A stretch of DNA of 39,130 nt from Candidatus Latescibacterota bacterium (GTDB taxonomy: Bacteria > Latescibacterota > UBA2968 > UBA8231). Below the pieces are notes generated by a model. The model worked only from the letters and a program-made list of their open reading frames with translations. It was not told the origin of the DNA and did not search any database. Below, one piece after another: positions 1 through 9,190 of the stretch. How positions within the stretch are numbered: the stretch's first letter is position 1; each line of letters begins with the position of its first letter. The DNA lies in assembly GCA_007136405.1 (NCBI GenBank), contig SLHA01000068.1, forward strand, positions 1 to 39,130, in the 5' to 3' direction. Position numbers and translations under genes: made by a program.

Positions 1-12
1 CTCGTTCAACTG

Positions 13-336
13 TCAGCTTTCTACTTTCCGCATCTCAGCACGCTGCCGCCGGGCTTCCTCTTCCTTGGCCATGGCGCCCAGTTCCCGCTTCAGGTGGTTC
101 ATGCGCTTGAGCAGCTTGTTTCTTTTGGTCTGCAGGGAGGCTTTGTTGTGCTCCACCACCTGCCTCTGGTTCTGAGCCATTTTCAGACGGCTCAATACCT
201 GCTGCCTGTCATGCGATATCCGGGCGATCTTCCGTCTGGTGTTCCCCAGAAACTGCGCCGAAAGCACTTTGGCGACCACTGCGGCAAACATCAGCATCAG
301 GGCCGCGACCATTGCTATGATATCAAGAGAGCCCAT
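13..336 (-). CDS. Small membrane-anchored coiled-coil protein, unknown function
   Basis: A 107-residue protein. The start is the ATG at 336, preceded by an AGGA-type ribosome binding site; a longer in-frame start at 405 is possible but adds a non-protein-like N-terminus. Residues about 3-23 form one hydrophobic segment. The rest is charged and helical, rich in Lys, Arg, Gln and Glu, and should form a coiled coil to the C-terminus. This predicts a single-pass inner-membrane protein with a cytoplasmic coiled coil. It lies about 210 bp downstream of hrpA on the same strand, so it may have its own promoter. I do not recognise a named family, and the function is unknown. Confidence 0.7.
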   Translation of the reverse strand: MGSLDIIAMVAALMLMFAAVVAKVLSAQFLGNTRRKIARISHDRQQVLSRLKMAQNQRQVVEHNKASLQTKRNKLLKRMNHLKRELGAMAKEEEARRQRAEMRKVES

Positions 337-549
337 TCGGCCGTCCTGTTTTGTCCCTGGCGAACCGGATAGGGGCACGGGCCAGCCCGTGTCTGCTGTG
401 ATCAACCCGTTGCAGGGGTGTGCGCTGCGCCAACACGGTTTCTGTCACAATCAAATCAGCCAGCCCCGGCAGAGCAAGCTCGACGCAGACGCGATCGACC
501 AAGCGGGCTGTCGCACGGGATGGGCTGCACGGCTGGAACCGACAAGCGG

Positions 550-3500
550 TCACACCAGGGCATCGATCTCGGCCAGCTGCCGGTCCAGGCGTTTGGGTGA
601 CACCGCCTGTGCCGTTCCCAGCTCCTGAGCGAAGACGGACACCCGGTATTCCTCCACCATCCACCGATAGGTCTGGATAGCCTGGGTGCGCACGGAGTAC
701 GGCACCAACTCACCGTGCAGCAGTTGGTCCAACCGGTCCTGGTAGGGGCGCACGCGGGCGGCCAGCTGCGGATCCTTGCCGGCGTGGTAGCGGAAGCGTT
801 CGGCGCGCCGCAGGGCAGCCTGTAGATACCGCACTAGATTCGCCAGTTGAACATAGGGTGTTATACGCAGGAATTCGCGCGGCGCCAGCCGCTCCAGATC
901 CTGTTCCAGCCCGGGGTACGGCCGCTGCACGACAGTAAGCTGATGACGGGCTTCCAGGATGTGGCCGAGGGTTGCGACAAATTGCGGTGCAAGCTGCCTC
1001 ATGTCCTGGCGCGCCTGTTCGACGCTTCGCTCGAAGGCGGCCTGTTCCAGCGGATGCAGGGGATGGCGCAGGAAAAGATGCTCCTGCAGGTGCCTGAACG
1101 CTTCGGCGCGCAGTTCGTCCGTGTTGAAGAGATTGCTTGCCAGCAGTTTGAACTGGTCCACGGTGCGCAACTCGCGCTTCAGCCATTTGAGTTCATCCTT
1201 CAGGACCAGATCGAACAACCGCAATAACCCCTGACGACTGGCGAGCCGCGCCTCGAGTTCGGTCTGGAACAGCCGCAGACGTACTGCCGGACCGCTGGGT
1301 TCCAGGCCCGGATAGCCGAAAAACGGCACTCCGGACAGCTCGCCTACCTGGACGCGCACCGGTTGATCGCCCCAGGTCCAAGCCGTCAGGCCGTCCTTTT
1401 CAAAACGGCGCACCGCCCTTTCCCAGGCCTCCTGGCGGCTATCCGTATCGTGCTGGTCCAGTTGACGGCGCAGTTCCTGCAAGTCCCGCCCGGCGGCGAT
1501 GGTGCTGTCGTCCGTGCCCTGGACCTCCACGCGCATGCGCAGGTGCTCGGGCAACTGCTCCGGCTGCCAGTCGTCATGGCGCACGTCGACGCGGTAATGC
1601 TCGTGCAGATAGGCCTGCAAGGACTCCAGCAGGGCGCCGTGCGTGGGCCGCAGGTCGGCAGCGATGGCCTGGGCTTTCTCCGGAATCGGAATGAGCAGTT
1701 TGCGCTTGGCTTTGGGCAAGGAGCGCAGCAGTGCGGTGATCTTTTCCTCCAGCAGGCCGGGCACCAGCCACTCCAGCACTTTGGGGTCGATGGCTTGCGC
1801 CAGGGTGTACGGCATGCGCACCGTAACTCCATCGGTCTCCGTGCCAGGACGGTACGCGTACTGGAGCGGCAATGCGTCGCCGTTCAGGTCCAGCTCATCC
1901 GGAAAGGCGTGGGCCTGAAAACCGGTCTCCGCGGCACCCAGCAAATCCGCCTCCGCCATATAAAGGAAATTTGGATCCTGGGGCCGCGCCTTACGCATCA
2001 GCTTGTTGAGATCGTGCACTGAACTGATGTCCTGCAGCCGCTGGCGATAGAAGTCCGCGGCCGCCTCCTGGAGATCGATGCCGCTGTACCGGGAGACACG
2101 CGTCTGCCAGGTTTCCATCTTTTCCAGCAGCCGCACGTTGTGCTTCAGGAAGCCGTGGGGCGTATGGAACTGGCCCGGGATCAAGGCTTCACGGATAAAG
2201 ATCTCCGTGGCTTCCGCGGGCGCGATGCGCCGATACGGAATGCGGCGTGTAAGGATCGCCAGACCATACAGCGTCAGCGTCTCCTGCACCAGGACCCGGC
2301 CGGAACGGGCCTGCCAGTACGGTTCCTTGTAGGACCTGCGGCAGAGGTGGTCTCCCAGGTCGGCCAGCCAGGCAGGATCCACAGCGGCCACCGTGCGGGC
2401 GAACAGGCGGGAGGTTTCGACGATCTCGGCCGCCATGATCCACTCCGGCGTGCCGTTGCCTGCCTCCGGTGAAGCCGCGTCGGCCGCCTTGTCCGGGTTG
2501 TCGCGGAACGGGCGCCGCCGCTGGAACAGCCCGGAACCGGGGAAGATCATGACTTCGCGGTCCCGAGCCGCCTGGTACACATTGCCTTCCTTCCTGCGGG
2601 CGATGTTGCTCAACAGACCGCTGAGCACGGCACGATGAATGGCGTGGTAGCCAGCGGGTTCGGGATCAAGCTCGAAGTGGCCGGACTCCTGCAGGATGCC
2701 TTCCAGTTGACGGTGGATGTCACCCCACTCGCGCATGCGGACATACGACAGGAAATGAGCCCGGCAAAACCGCCGCATCTTGCCTTGCGTGCGCTGTTCG
2801 TCCAGCCTGCCGTGATATGTATTCCAGATATTGAGCAGCGTGATGAAGTCCGAACGCGCGTCGACGAACTGCCGGTGCATCTGATCTGCTTCAGCCTGCT
2901 GCTCCAGGGGGCGCTCGCGTGGATCCTGGATGCCCAGCGCGGCGGCGATGACCAGCACCTCGCTCAGGGCGCCTTCCGTCCGCGCCTGCAGGAGCATGCG
3001 GGCATCCGTGGGTGCGATGGGCAGCCGCGCCATCTCCCGGCCCAGAGGCGTCAGCCGCCGCTGTTCATCCAGGGCGTTGAGCTCCTGCAGCAACTGGTAC
3101 CCGCCGCGGATGGCTTGCGGGGTGGGGGGATCGATGAACGGGAAGCGCTCGATGGCGCCCAGCTGGTGGGCGCTCATGTGCAGGATGACGTCCGCCAGGT
3201 CGGCGCGTTTGATTTCCGGCTCCGTATAGCGCGGCCGGGACTGGTAGTCTCTTTCGCTGAAGAGGCGGATGCAGATGCCGTCAGCGACCCGGCCGCAGCG
3301 TCCCAGGCGTTGGTCGGCGGAACTGCGCGACACGGGCTCGATGGGCAGCCGCTGTGTGCGCGTGCGCGGATTGAAGCGACTGATGCGCGCCAACCCGGTA
3401 TCCACCACAAAGCGGATGTTGGGGATGGTCAGCGAGGTTTCCGCCACGTTGGTGGCCACCACGATGCGGCGTTGCCTGGACGTGTTGAAGACGCGCTGCT

Positions 3501-4569
3501 GCGCGCTCCGGCTCAGCCGTCCGAACAACGGCAGGATCTCCGTGCCGCGATAACCCCGGCCTTCCAACAGTTCGCAGGTTTCGCGGATGTCGCCCTCGGT
3601 GGGCATGAAGACCAGGGTGTCGCCACCGCGCGGGAACTCCGCGTAGATCCGGGCTACCGCCTCCACCGCGGCGTCGATATACGTGATATCGTCGCTGTCA
3701 CCGAGCAGTTCCTCAACGGGCCAGTACCGCGCTTCGACCGGGTACATGCGCCCGGAGACCTGGATCACCGGAGCGTTGTCAAAGGCTGCCGAGAACGCTT
3801 CCGTGTCTATGGTGGCGGAGGTGACGATGATTTTCAGGTCCGGGCGCCGCCGCTGCAGCACTTTGAGGTAACCGAGCAGGTAATCCACGTTGAGACTACG
3901 CTCGTGGGCTTCGTCGATGATGATGGTATCGTACTCGTCCAGGTGGCGGTCGCCCTGAAGCTCGGCCAGCAGCATGCCGTCTGTGACCAGCTTGATATAC
4001 GTCTGCTCCGACGTCTTGTCCGTGAACCGGATCTTGCAGCCCACCTCCCGTCCCCAGGCGACCCCCAGTTCCTCGGCGATGCGGGATGAGATGGACAGCG
4101 CCGCTACTCGCCGCGGCTGCGTGCATCCGATCATGGCGTCGACGCCGCGACCCGCTTCCAGGCACATCTTGGGAAGCTGAGTCGTCTTGCCGGAGCCGGT
4201 GTCGCCGGCCACGATGATCACCGGATGGGCCTGCAAGGCGCTGACGATGTCATCCTTGCGCGCTGTGATGGGAAGCTCTTCAGGGTAGGTGAGGCGCGGC
4301 GCCCGGCGGCGGCGATCTTCCCGCAAACGGATGGATTGCTGGATCTGTTGGCGGATCCGGCGCAGTGCGCGCGTATCGGGAATACGGCTCCGCTGAACCT
4401 GACGCAGACGCGCCTCCAGGCGCCGCTGGTCGCGGCGCATGCAGCGGTGCAGTTGATCGCACAGCTCGGCGGTCTGCGGGTTTGCTGCGTATTTTTGGTT
4501 CACGGGACCGGTTGCTTGACACACGATGAAGGACGCTCGGCAGGCGTACTGGCGGCTGCGGTTCGCCAT
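550..4569 (-). CDS. hrpA: ATP-dependent RNA helicase HrpA (DEAH box)
   Basis: A 1339-residue DEAH-box RNA helicase, the usual HrpA length in gamma- and betaproteobacteria. Walker A is GDTGSGKTT at about residues 122-130 and the Walker B box DEAH is at about 219-222. These are followed by the SAT motif (VTSATID) and motif VI (QRLGRCGR). After the two RecA-like domains come the winged-helix/HA2 region and the long C-terminal extension typical of HrpA (DUF3418). The family resolves stalled ribosomes and unwinds structured mRNA in the cytoplasm. The start at 4569 is preferred to the ORF maximum at 4704 because AAGGA lies about 7 bases upstream and homology begins here. It is divergent from the nfeD operon. 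Confidence 0.96.
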   Translation of the reverse strand: MANRSRQYACRASFIVCQATGPVNQKYAANPQTAELCDQLHRCMRRDQRRLEARLRQVQRSRIPDTRALRRIRQQIQQSIRLREDRRRRAPRLTYPEELPITARKDDIVSALQAHPVIIVAGDTGSGKTTQLPKMCLEAGRGVDAMIGCTQPRRVAALSISSRIAEELGVAWGREVGCKIRFTDKTSEQTYIKLVTDGMLLAELQGDRHLDEYDTIIIDEAHERSLNVDYLLGYLKVLQRRRPDLKIIVTSATIDTEAFSAAFDNAPVIQVSGRMYPVEARYWPVEELLGDSDDITYIDAAVEAVARIYAEFPRGGDTLVFMPTEGDIRETCELLEGRGYRGTEILPLFGRLSRSAQQRVFNTSRQRRIVVATNVAETSLTIPNIRFVVDTGLARISRFNPRTRTQRLPIEPVSRSSADQRLGRCGRVADGICIRLFSERDYQSRPRYTEPEIKRADLADVILHMSAHQLGAIERFPFIDPPTPQAIRGGYQLLQELNALDEQRRLTPLGREMARLPIAPTDARMLLQARTEGALSEVLVIAAALGIQDPRERPLEQQAEADQMHRQFVDARSDFITLLNIWNTYHGRLDEQRTQGKMRRFCRAHFLSYVRMREWGDIHRQLEGILQESGHFELDPEPAGYHAIHRAVLSGLLSNIARRKEGNVYQAARDREVMIFPGSGLFQRRRPFRDNPDKAADAASPEAGNGTPEWIMAAEIVETSRLFARTVAAVDPAWLADLGDHLCRRSYKEPYWQARSGRVLVQETLTLYGLAILTRRIPYRRIAPAEATEIFIREALIPGQFHTPHGFLKHNVRLLEKMETWQTRVSRYSGIDLQEAAADFYRQRLQDISSVHDLNKLMRKARPQDPNFLYMAEADLLGAAETGFQAHAFPDELDLNGDALPLQYAYRPGTETDGVTVRMPYTLAQAIDPKVLEWLVPGLLEEKITALLRSLPKAKRKLLIPIPEKAQAIAADLRPTHGALLESLQAYLHEHYRVDVRHDDWQPEQLPEHLRMRVEVQGTDDSTIAAGRDLQELRRQLDQHDTDSRQEAWERAVRRFEKDGLTAWTWGDQPVRVQVGELSGVPFFGYPGLEPSGPAVRLRLFQTELEARLASRQGLLRLFDLVLKDELKWLKRELRTVDQFKLLASNLFNTDELRAEAFRHLQEHLFLRHPLHPLEQAAFERSVEQARQDMRQLAPQFVATLGHILEARHQLTVVQRPYPGLEQDLERLAPREFLRITPYVQLANLVRYLQAALRRAERFRYHAGKDPQLAARVRPYQDRLDQLLHGELVPYSVRTQAIQTYRWMVEEYRVSVFAQELGTAQAVSPKRLDRQLAEIDALV

Positions 4570-4705
4570 GAAGATCCTTGCTTGGTTGCTCAGTGTCAAG
4601 TAGTGTCTATTACGGCGATGTTGTCCGTCCGCAGGGGTTCGGCCGGGTACAGGCGCACTCAACCCGTTCCTGATGCCCGGCGGATGCCTGTATTGCGTTT
4701 GCACA

Positions 4706-4735
4706 TTGACAACGGTTGGACTAAATAAGTATAGT
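4706..4735 (+). promoter_or_regulatory. Sigma70-type promoter of the nfeD operon
   Basis: The -35 box TTGACA at 4706-4711 and the -10 box TATAGT at 4730-4735 are separated by 18 bases, close to consensus. Transcription would start near 4742, about 47 bases before the nfeD start, in the gap between the divergent hrpA and nfeD genes. Confidence 0.75.
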
Positions 4736-4788
4736 AGTGTTTACGAGGGTTGCAGCAGGTGGTCCCATACGCGGAGATTCGTTCACTT

Positions 4789-6120
4789 ATGGCCCGAATA
4801 TTGTGCCTGATGCTGGCAGTGTCGCTCTGGCTGCCTGCTGGTGGTGTCGCCACCCCGCTGGTGCACCACGTGGACCTCAAACTCGAGGGGATGATCGATC
4901 CCGGCATAGCTGCCTTCGTCGAGCGGGCAGTGCAGGATGCGGACGCAGCCGGTGCGGCAGCGATCGTCTTCGAGATCGACACCTTCGGCGGGCGCGTGGA
5001 CGCAGCTACGGTAATCCGTGATGCCATTCTGGACGCGGAAGCCCTGACCATCGCCTTCATCAACAAGCGCGCCATTTCCGCCGGCGCGCTCATTTCTCTG
5101 GCATGCGACCAGATCGTCATGGCCCGGGCCGCCACCATGGGGGCCGCCACGCCCGTGGACATGGAGGGACAGCGGGGCGCCGACAAGGTGACGTCCTACA
5201 TGCGGGCAGAGATGCGAGCCACGGCGGAACGCACCGGCAGAGATGTCAAGGTGGCGGAGGCCATGGTGGACGAACGGATCGACATTCCGGCCCTGAGCGA
5301 GGAAGCCGGCCGCCCAGCCACCCTGACCACGGAGCAGGCGCTGCGCTTTCGAATGGCGGACGAAAGCGCGGAAACGCTGTACGAGCTGTTGCGCATCTAT
5401 GACCTGGAAGATGCGGAAATCGTCGAGATGCGCATGAACTGGGCGGAGCATGTGCTGCGGTTTCTCACCCATCCCATCGTCTCCTCACTGTTGCTGGCCG
5501 TGGCCATGTTCGGGCTGATTACCGAGGTGCGGACACCCGGATGGGGGTTGGGCGGCACGCTGGCGCTGGTGGCGCTGGCCCTGTTCTTCGGCAGCCATCT
5601 GGTGGTCCGGCTGGCCCAATGGCAGGAGCTGGCGTTGTTCGTCTTCGGGCTGGCGCTGTTGCTGGTGGAGATCATCGCTATCCCAGGATTCGGGATCATC
5701 GGCCTGGCCGGCATCCTGCTCATGCTGGCAAGTCTGGTCATCACCCAGCTGGGAACATTCGAACTGTGGACCATCGAACAGATCGTGGCTGTGGTGGGGC
5801 GCCTGGCGGCTTCCATGATCTCAGCCTTCGTCATGTCGCTGATTTTCTTACGCGCACTACCGCGCGTACCGGCCTTCAACCGGCTCATACTGCAAAGCCG
5901 TACCACTGCTGCGGACGGATATGTATCCTCGTCCACGGAGCACGACGCTGATCTACGCGGCCAGCGCGGTATCGCCCTGAGTTACCTGCGCCCCTCGGGC
6001 GTGGCGCTGATAGGCGGCAAGAGGCTGGATGTCATCGCCGAGGGAGAGTTTATTGCGGCACAGACCCCCATCGAGGTTGTCGAGGCGCGTGGCAGTCGCA
6101 TACTGGTCAAGGCAGTCTGA
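4789..6120 (+). CDS. nfeD: NfeD-family membrane-bound ClpP-class serine protease
   Basis: A 443-residue long-form NfeD protein. Residues 1-22 are a signal peptide. A ClpP-like periplasmic protease domain follows (about 25-210), then four or five membrane helices (about 225-350) and a C-terminal OB-fold (NfeD domain, about 375-443). The nucleophile is probably Ser97 in AISAGALIS, with a Lys partner in the segment ADKVTSYMR (Lys133), as in the Ser-Lys dyad of archaeal 1510-N. The family is implicated in membrane-protein quality control together with flotillin/stomatin proteins. The ATG at 4789 directly begins the signal peptide; an in-frame TTG at 4750 is less likely. It is the first gene of a four-gene set running to 8454. 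Confidence 0.92.
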   Translation: MARILCLMLAVSLWLPAGGVATPLVHHVDLKLEGMIDPGIAAFVERAVQDADAAGAAAIVFEIDTFGGRVDAATVIRDAILDAEALTIAFINKRAISAGALISLACDQIVMARAATMGAATPVDMEGQRGADKVTSYMRAEMRATAERTGRDVKVAEAMVDERIDIPALSEEAGRPATLTTEQALRFRMADESAETLYELLRIYDLEDAEIVEMRMNWAEHVLRFLTHPIVSSLLLAVAMFGLITEVRTPGWGLGGTLALVALALFFGSHLVVRLAQWQELALFVFGLALLLVEIIAIPGFGIIGLAGILLMLASLVITQLGTFELWTIEQIVAVVGRLAASMISAFVMSLIFLRALPRVPAFNRLILQSRTTAADGYVSSSTEHDADLRGQRGIALSYLRPSGVALIGGKRLDVIAEGEFIAAQTPIEVVEARGSRILVKAV

Positions 6121-6123
6121 GCG

Positions 6124-6630
6124 ATGCTCGCAGCGTGGATATACTCTGTCGGGCTGCTGGTTCTGGGCTTCGTGCTGATACTTCTCGAGATCTTCGTCAT
6201 CCCGGGCATCAACATCCTCGGGGTGGTGGGGGTTGTCACCGTATTCGGCGGGGTGACGTACGCATACCTGACTCTGGGATTCTGGCCTGCGGCCGGCATC
6301 GCTGGTCTGGGACTGGTGGGCACCATCGGGCTGATCGGTACTGTCGTCCACACGCGAGCCTGGTCGCGTCTGGTGCTACGCAGCGCTACCAGCAGGGACC
6401 AGGGCTACGCGTCTTCGGACCCCGGCCTGGAGGCGTTGGTGGGACAGCAGGGCGAAGCGCTGTGCGATCTGCGTCCGTCGGGGCGCGCGCGGATTCAGGC
6501 GCACACAGTTGATGTGGTCAGCGAGGGCGGTTATGTTCAACGTGGTACCCGGGTGGAGGTGCTGCGTGTCGAGGGCAGCAGAGTGGTGGTCCAGGCGGTA
6601 AGCGGCGCTGCCGGGGGTCACCACCGCTAG
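6124..6630 (+). CDS. Short-form NfeD protein (membrane helices plus OB-fold domain)
   Basis: A 168-residue protein starting 3 bases after the stop of the long NfeD, so the two are probably translationally coupled. It has two or three hydrophobic helices in residues about 5-75 (for example LLVLGFVLILLEIFVIPG). A C-terminal beta-rich OB-fold of NfeD type follows (about 95-160), with the repeated ALVGQQGEAL and LRPSG pattern also seen in the C-terminus of the upstream gene. It lacks the protease domain. Short NfeD proteins usually partner flotillin or stomatin proteins, and floA is the next gene. The two adjacent NfeD genes suggest duplication of the C-terminal half of the long form. Confidence 0.88.
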   Translation: MLAAWIYSVGLLVLGFVLILLEIFVIPGINILGVVGVVTVFGGVTYAYLTLGFWPAAGIAGLGLVGTIGLIGTVVHTRAWSRLVLRSATSRDQGYASSDPGLEALVGQQGEALCDLRPSGRARIQAHTVDVVSEGGYVQRGTRVEVLRVEGSRVVVQAVSGAAGGHHR

Positions 6631-6778
6631 TCCTGCGTGCCGCCGGAACGCCTGCCGCAGGGATACGCAGGGGATAAGGGTTGACAGTACCGGACCCAAC
6701 ACAGACGCACAGACATGGCGTTCCAAGAAGATACCGTCACGGCAGGATCAACTGGCACCATCGGCTAAGGAGTGAACC

Positions 6779-7780
6779 ATGGCACCTGGCAACGTGATGT
6801 TTATGGTCTTCATACTGTTCGTCATCATCGTGTTCCTGTCGCTGTTCATGTATTTCATCCCGTTAGGCCTGTGGATTAGTGCGTATTTTGCCGGAGTCCG
6901 CGTGGCCATCTTCAGGGATCTGGTCGGTATGCGGCTGCGGAAGGTGCCGCCGCGCGAGATCATCCGTCCCAAGATCAGCGCCACCAAAGCGGGACTGGAC
7001 GTGCGTCAGGACAGGATGGAGGCGCACTATCTGGCCGGTGGCAATGTCAACGCCGTGATTCTGGCACTGATTTCCGCGGACAAGGCCAACATTCCGCTGA
7101 CTTTCGAGCGCGCTACCGCCATAGACCTGGCCGGGCGCGACGTGCTGCAGGCGGTTAAAGTCAGCGTCAACCCCAAGGTCATCAACACGCCGGTCATTGC
7201 CGCGGTAGCCAAAGATGGTATCCAGGTCAAGGCCACGGCGCGGGTTACCGTGCGCGCCAACATAGACCGCCTGGTCGGCGGCGCCGGAGAGGAGACCATC
7301 ATCGCCCGCGTGGGTGAAGGTATCGTGACCACCATCGGCTCGGCGGGCACGCACAAGGAAGTCCTGGAAAATCCGGACAGCATATCCAAGACCGTACTGG
7401 GCAAGGGCCTGGACTCCGGTACCGCCTACGAGATTCTGTCCATCGACATTGCCGACGTGGACGTCGGGGAGAACATCGGGGCCAAACTGCAGGCGGATCA
7501 GGCCGAGGCGGATCTCAAGGTAGCCCGGGCCAAAGCGGAAGAACGGCGGGCGATGGCCCAGGCACGCGAACAGGAGATGAAGGCCCGGGTCCAGGAGATG
7601 AGCGCCAAGGTCAGAGAGGCCGAAGCCCAGGTGCCCAAGGCCATGGCCGAGTCCTTCCGCAACGGTAATCTGGGAGTCATGGATTATTACCGTATGCGCA
7701 ACATCCAGGCGGACACGGACATGCGTACGTCCATCTCGGATTCCGGGCAGGATGGCAAGGATCAGATTCACGACGTCTAG
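6779..7780 (+). CDS. floA: Flotillin-like protein FloA
   Basis: A 333-residue protein of the FloA/UPF0365 family, near the usual length of about 330. The N-terminal hydrophobic hairpin (about residues 7-45) anchors it in the membrane. A band-7/SPFH-like domain follows, with the family segments [21 protein letters not shown] and [15 protein letters not shown] charged coiled coil (about 240-290) contains [20 protein letters not shown]. FloA proteins organise membrane microdomains and work with NfeD partners, which are the two genes upstream. The start is set by a strong AAGGAGTG site 5-8 bases before ATG. The 148-base gap upstream contains a TTGACA at 6681 but no good -10, so I assume read-through from the nfeD promoter. 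Confidence 0.95.
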   Translation: MAPGNVMFMVFILFVIIVFLSLFMYFIPLGLWISAYFAGVRVAIFRDLVGMRLRKVPPREIIRPKISATKAGLDVRQDRMEAHYLAGGNVNAVILALISADKANIPLTFERATAIDLAGRDVLQAVKVSVNPKVINTPVIAAVAKDGIQVKATARVTVRANIDRLVGGAGEETIIARVGEGIVTTIGSAGTHKEVLENPDSISKTVLGKGLDSGTAYEILSIDIADVDVGENIGAKLQADQAEADLKVARAKAEERRAMAQAREQEMKARVQEMSAKVREAEAQVPKAMAESFRNGNLGVMDYYRMRNIQADTDMRTSISDSGQDGKDQIHDV

Positions 7781-7791
7781 GAGCGTATCGC

Positions 7792-8454
7792 GTGGAACAA
7801 CTGTTATTTCTGGTGTTCATCCTGTTCAGCGTGGGCTCTGCGCTGCTGGAACAACGCAAGCGGCGCAGACGCCAGCAGGAGCAGGCCGAACGCCGGCAGC
7901 GGGAGGGACAGCAGACCCCGCAGCAACAGGCATCGAACACGGAGACCAGACCACCTCTGGAGGAGGTTGAACCCGTGCCTTCCCGGCCTTCGCACCGGTC
8001 GCCACCGGCTCCGCGTCCCCAGCGCCGCGAGCGTCCCGTAACGCCGCAACCTGCCGGTGGATCACAGGAAACGGATGAACAGGAGTCCGGCTGGCCGTTC
8101 GAACTGCAACTGCCTCAGCGCATCGACGTGCAGGATCTGCAGGACCTGCAGAACCTGCAGGCCGAGCGTGAAGCCCTGGCTGCGGAACGTCGGGCACTGC
8201 AGGAGGAGCGCAGGGCGCTGCAAGCGGCAAAACGCGCGCAACCTGCCGCGGAGAAGTCCAGACAAAGCGTAGCCGACCTCATCCGGGCGCGGGCCGAGCA
8301 ACAACGGACATCCCGGAAGGCGCGATCAGGAGAGTTGATCGTCGGCCGTTGGAAGCTGGATCCGCACAAGGCTCGTGATGCCATAGTATATTCGGAGATC
8401 CTGGGACGTCCTCGCGCCGAGAGCGTCCGCGAGGAGGCAGGCTTTACACGTTGA
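7792..8454 (+). CDS. Membrane-anchored coiled-coil protein of the nfeD-floA operon
   Basis: A 220-residue protein with a GTG start, preceded by TAGGAG, 11 bases after the floA stop. Residues 2-17 form one hydrophobic anchor. Next is a very basic stretch (about 22-40, RKRRRRQQEQ) and a Pro/Arg-rich low-complexity linker (about 50-95). A Leu/Glu/Gln coiled coil covers about 108-155 with a heptad-like repeat (LQDLQNLQAEREALAAERR). The C-terminal part (about 170-220) is more globular and ends SVREEAGFTR. Placement predicts a cytoplasmic scaffold or accessory protein of the NfeD/FloA complex, but no named family is recognised. Confidence 0.8.
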   Translation: MEQLLFLVFILFSVGSALLEQRKRRRRQQEQAERRQREGQQTPQQQASNTETRPPLEEVEPVPSRPSHRSPPAPRPQRRERPVTPQPAGGSQETDEQESGWPFELQLPQRIDVQDLQDLQNLQAEREALAAERRALQEERRALQAAKRAQPAAEKSRQSVADLIRARAEQQRTSRKARSGELIVGRWKLDPHKARDAIVYSEILGRPRAESVREEAGFTR

Positions 8455-8471
8455 TTCAGGCTGCTTAAATT
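8443..8471 (+). promoter_or_regulatory. Sigma70-type promoter of tRNA-Leu
   Basis: TTTACA at 8443-8448 and TAAATT at 8466-8471 are separated by exactly 17 bases. The -35 box overlaps the last codons of the preceding gene. The predicted start near 8478 leaves about 60 bases of 5' leader to be trimmed before the tRNA at 8541. Confidence 0.65.
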
Positions 8472-8540
8472 ACCAGGCCGTCGTACAGAGCCCGTCCCCG
8501 GTTGCCCGGGGGCGCGGTTCCGGTGGCCATGGCTTCCCGG

Positions 8541-8629
8541 GCCGAAGTGGCGGAATTGGTAGACGCGCTGGACTCAAAATCCAGTGAGGGTTACACCTCG
8601 TGGGGGTTCGAGCCCCCCCTTCGGCACCA
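8541..8629 (+). tRNA. tRNA-Leu (anticodon CAA)
   Basis: The acceptor stem pairs GCCGAAG (8541-8547) with CTTCGGC (8619-8625), followed by discriminator A and encoded CCA (8627-8629). The anticodon stem CTGGA/TCCAG (8568-8572 and 8580-8584) closes the loop CTCAAAA, giving anticodon CAA at 8575-8577, which reads UUG. A long variable arm follows, as expected for a class II tRNA, and then a GGTTCGAGCC T arm. Confidence 0.97.
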
Positions 8630-8682
8630 AAAAAACAAGGACCTGCGTGACCCGTTATGCCGGCGCAGGTCCTTGTTTTTTC
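8629..8682 (+). terminator. Rho-independent terminator after tRNA-Leu
   Basis: An almost perfect stem pairs the run AACAAGGACCTGCG (ending 8646) with CGCAGGTCCTTGTT (starting 8664), with a 17-base loop. A run of six T follows (8676-8681). The A-run at its left gives a possible bidirectional terminator. Confidence 0.92.
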
Positions 8683-8762
8683 TGAGTCTCCAACATTCGT
8701 CCATCGATTCGGCCCGGCGGTGGGGTTCGTCCGCCCTCCAAACCCATGTCCACGCTGATGCC

Positions 8763-8924
8763 ATGAACGAAACCACTTCAGGCTCCAGGAACCTCCGGCA
8801 GAAGATCTCCAGCCGAATTATGACGAGCGACATTCCCTTTGTCGTTTATGCTGTGGTGTTCCTCACCATGCTGGGGCTTTGGCGGTACGAGGGGCATTAC
8901 GAGGAGCTTGCGCTTGATTGTTGA
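8763..8924 (+). CDS. Possible small single-pass membrane protein
   Basis: A 53-codon reading frame with a hydrophobic segment (residues about 25-42, VVYAVVFLTMLGLW) after a polar N-terminus and before an acidic C-terminus ending in Cys. No convincing ribosome binding site is visible, and I recognise no family. The rest of 8683-9049 shows nothing else. This may be a chance frame; it is listed because the hydrophobic segment is membrane-like. Confidence 0.25.
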   Translation: MNETTSGSRNLRQKISSRIMTSDIPFVVYAVVFLTMLGLWRYEGHYEELALDC

Positions 8925-9049
8925 TGATGGTATCGCATCTTCCCGAAAGACTGTCGAAGTTCATTTTGCGACCCGCGCCTTGCGCCGCCGGCTCCCTCGC
9001 GGGGCATCGACCTCGGTGTCCGTCTGCACCCGATGTTGCACCAGTCGAA

Positions 9050-9078
9050 TTGAATACGAAAAAGATCCGCGCTACAGT
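9050..9078 (+). promoter_or_regulatory. Sigma70-type promoter before the beta-helix gene
   Basis: TTGAAT at 9050-9055 and TACAGT at 9073-9078 have a 17-base spacer. A start near 9085 would give a leader of about 100 bases that includes the small frame at 9107-9190. Confidence 0.55.
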
Positions 9079-9106
9079 GAAACCCTGTGCTATCTGGACC
9101 TGTGAG

Positions 9107-9190
9107 ATGAACGAACCCTATGAGATCGTCGAACCCGCCGGAAAACGGGTGGAGATTCGTCAAAGAGATCCAGGGAGGCCCTGGACATGA
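9107..9190 (+). CDS. Possible 27-residue leader ORF coupled to the beta-helix gene
   Basis: A 27-codon frame (MNEPYEIVEPAGKRVEIR onward) lies just downstream of the predicted promoter. Its TGA stop overlaps the ATG of the next gene as ATGA at 9187-9190. That arrangement is typical of translational coupling. The Shine-Dalgarno sequence for the small frame itself is weak. I cannot tell whether it is a real product or a chance overlap. Confidence 0.3.
   Translation: MNEPYEIVEPAGKRVEIRQRDPGRPWT

Noticed and set aside
2635..4089. Long antisense ORF (484 codons) inside hrpA
   Set aside because: It is the complement of conserved helicase motifs; high GC leaves stop-poor shadow frames.
6681..6709. 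Promoter directly before floA
   Set aside because: TTGACA is present, but nothing resembling a -10 lies 16-18 bases downstream.
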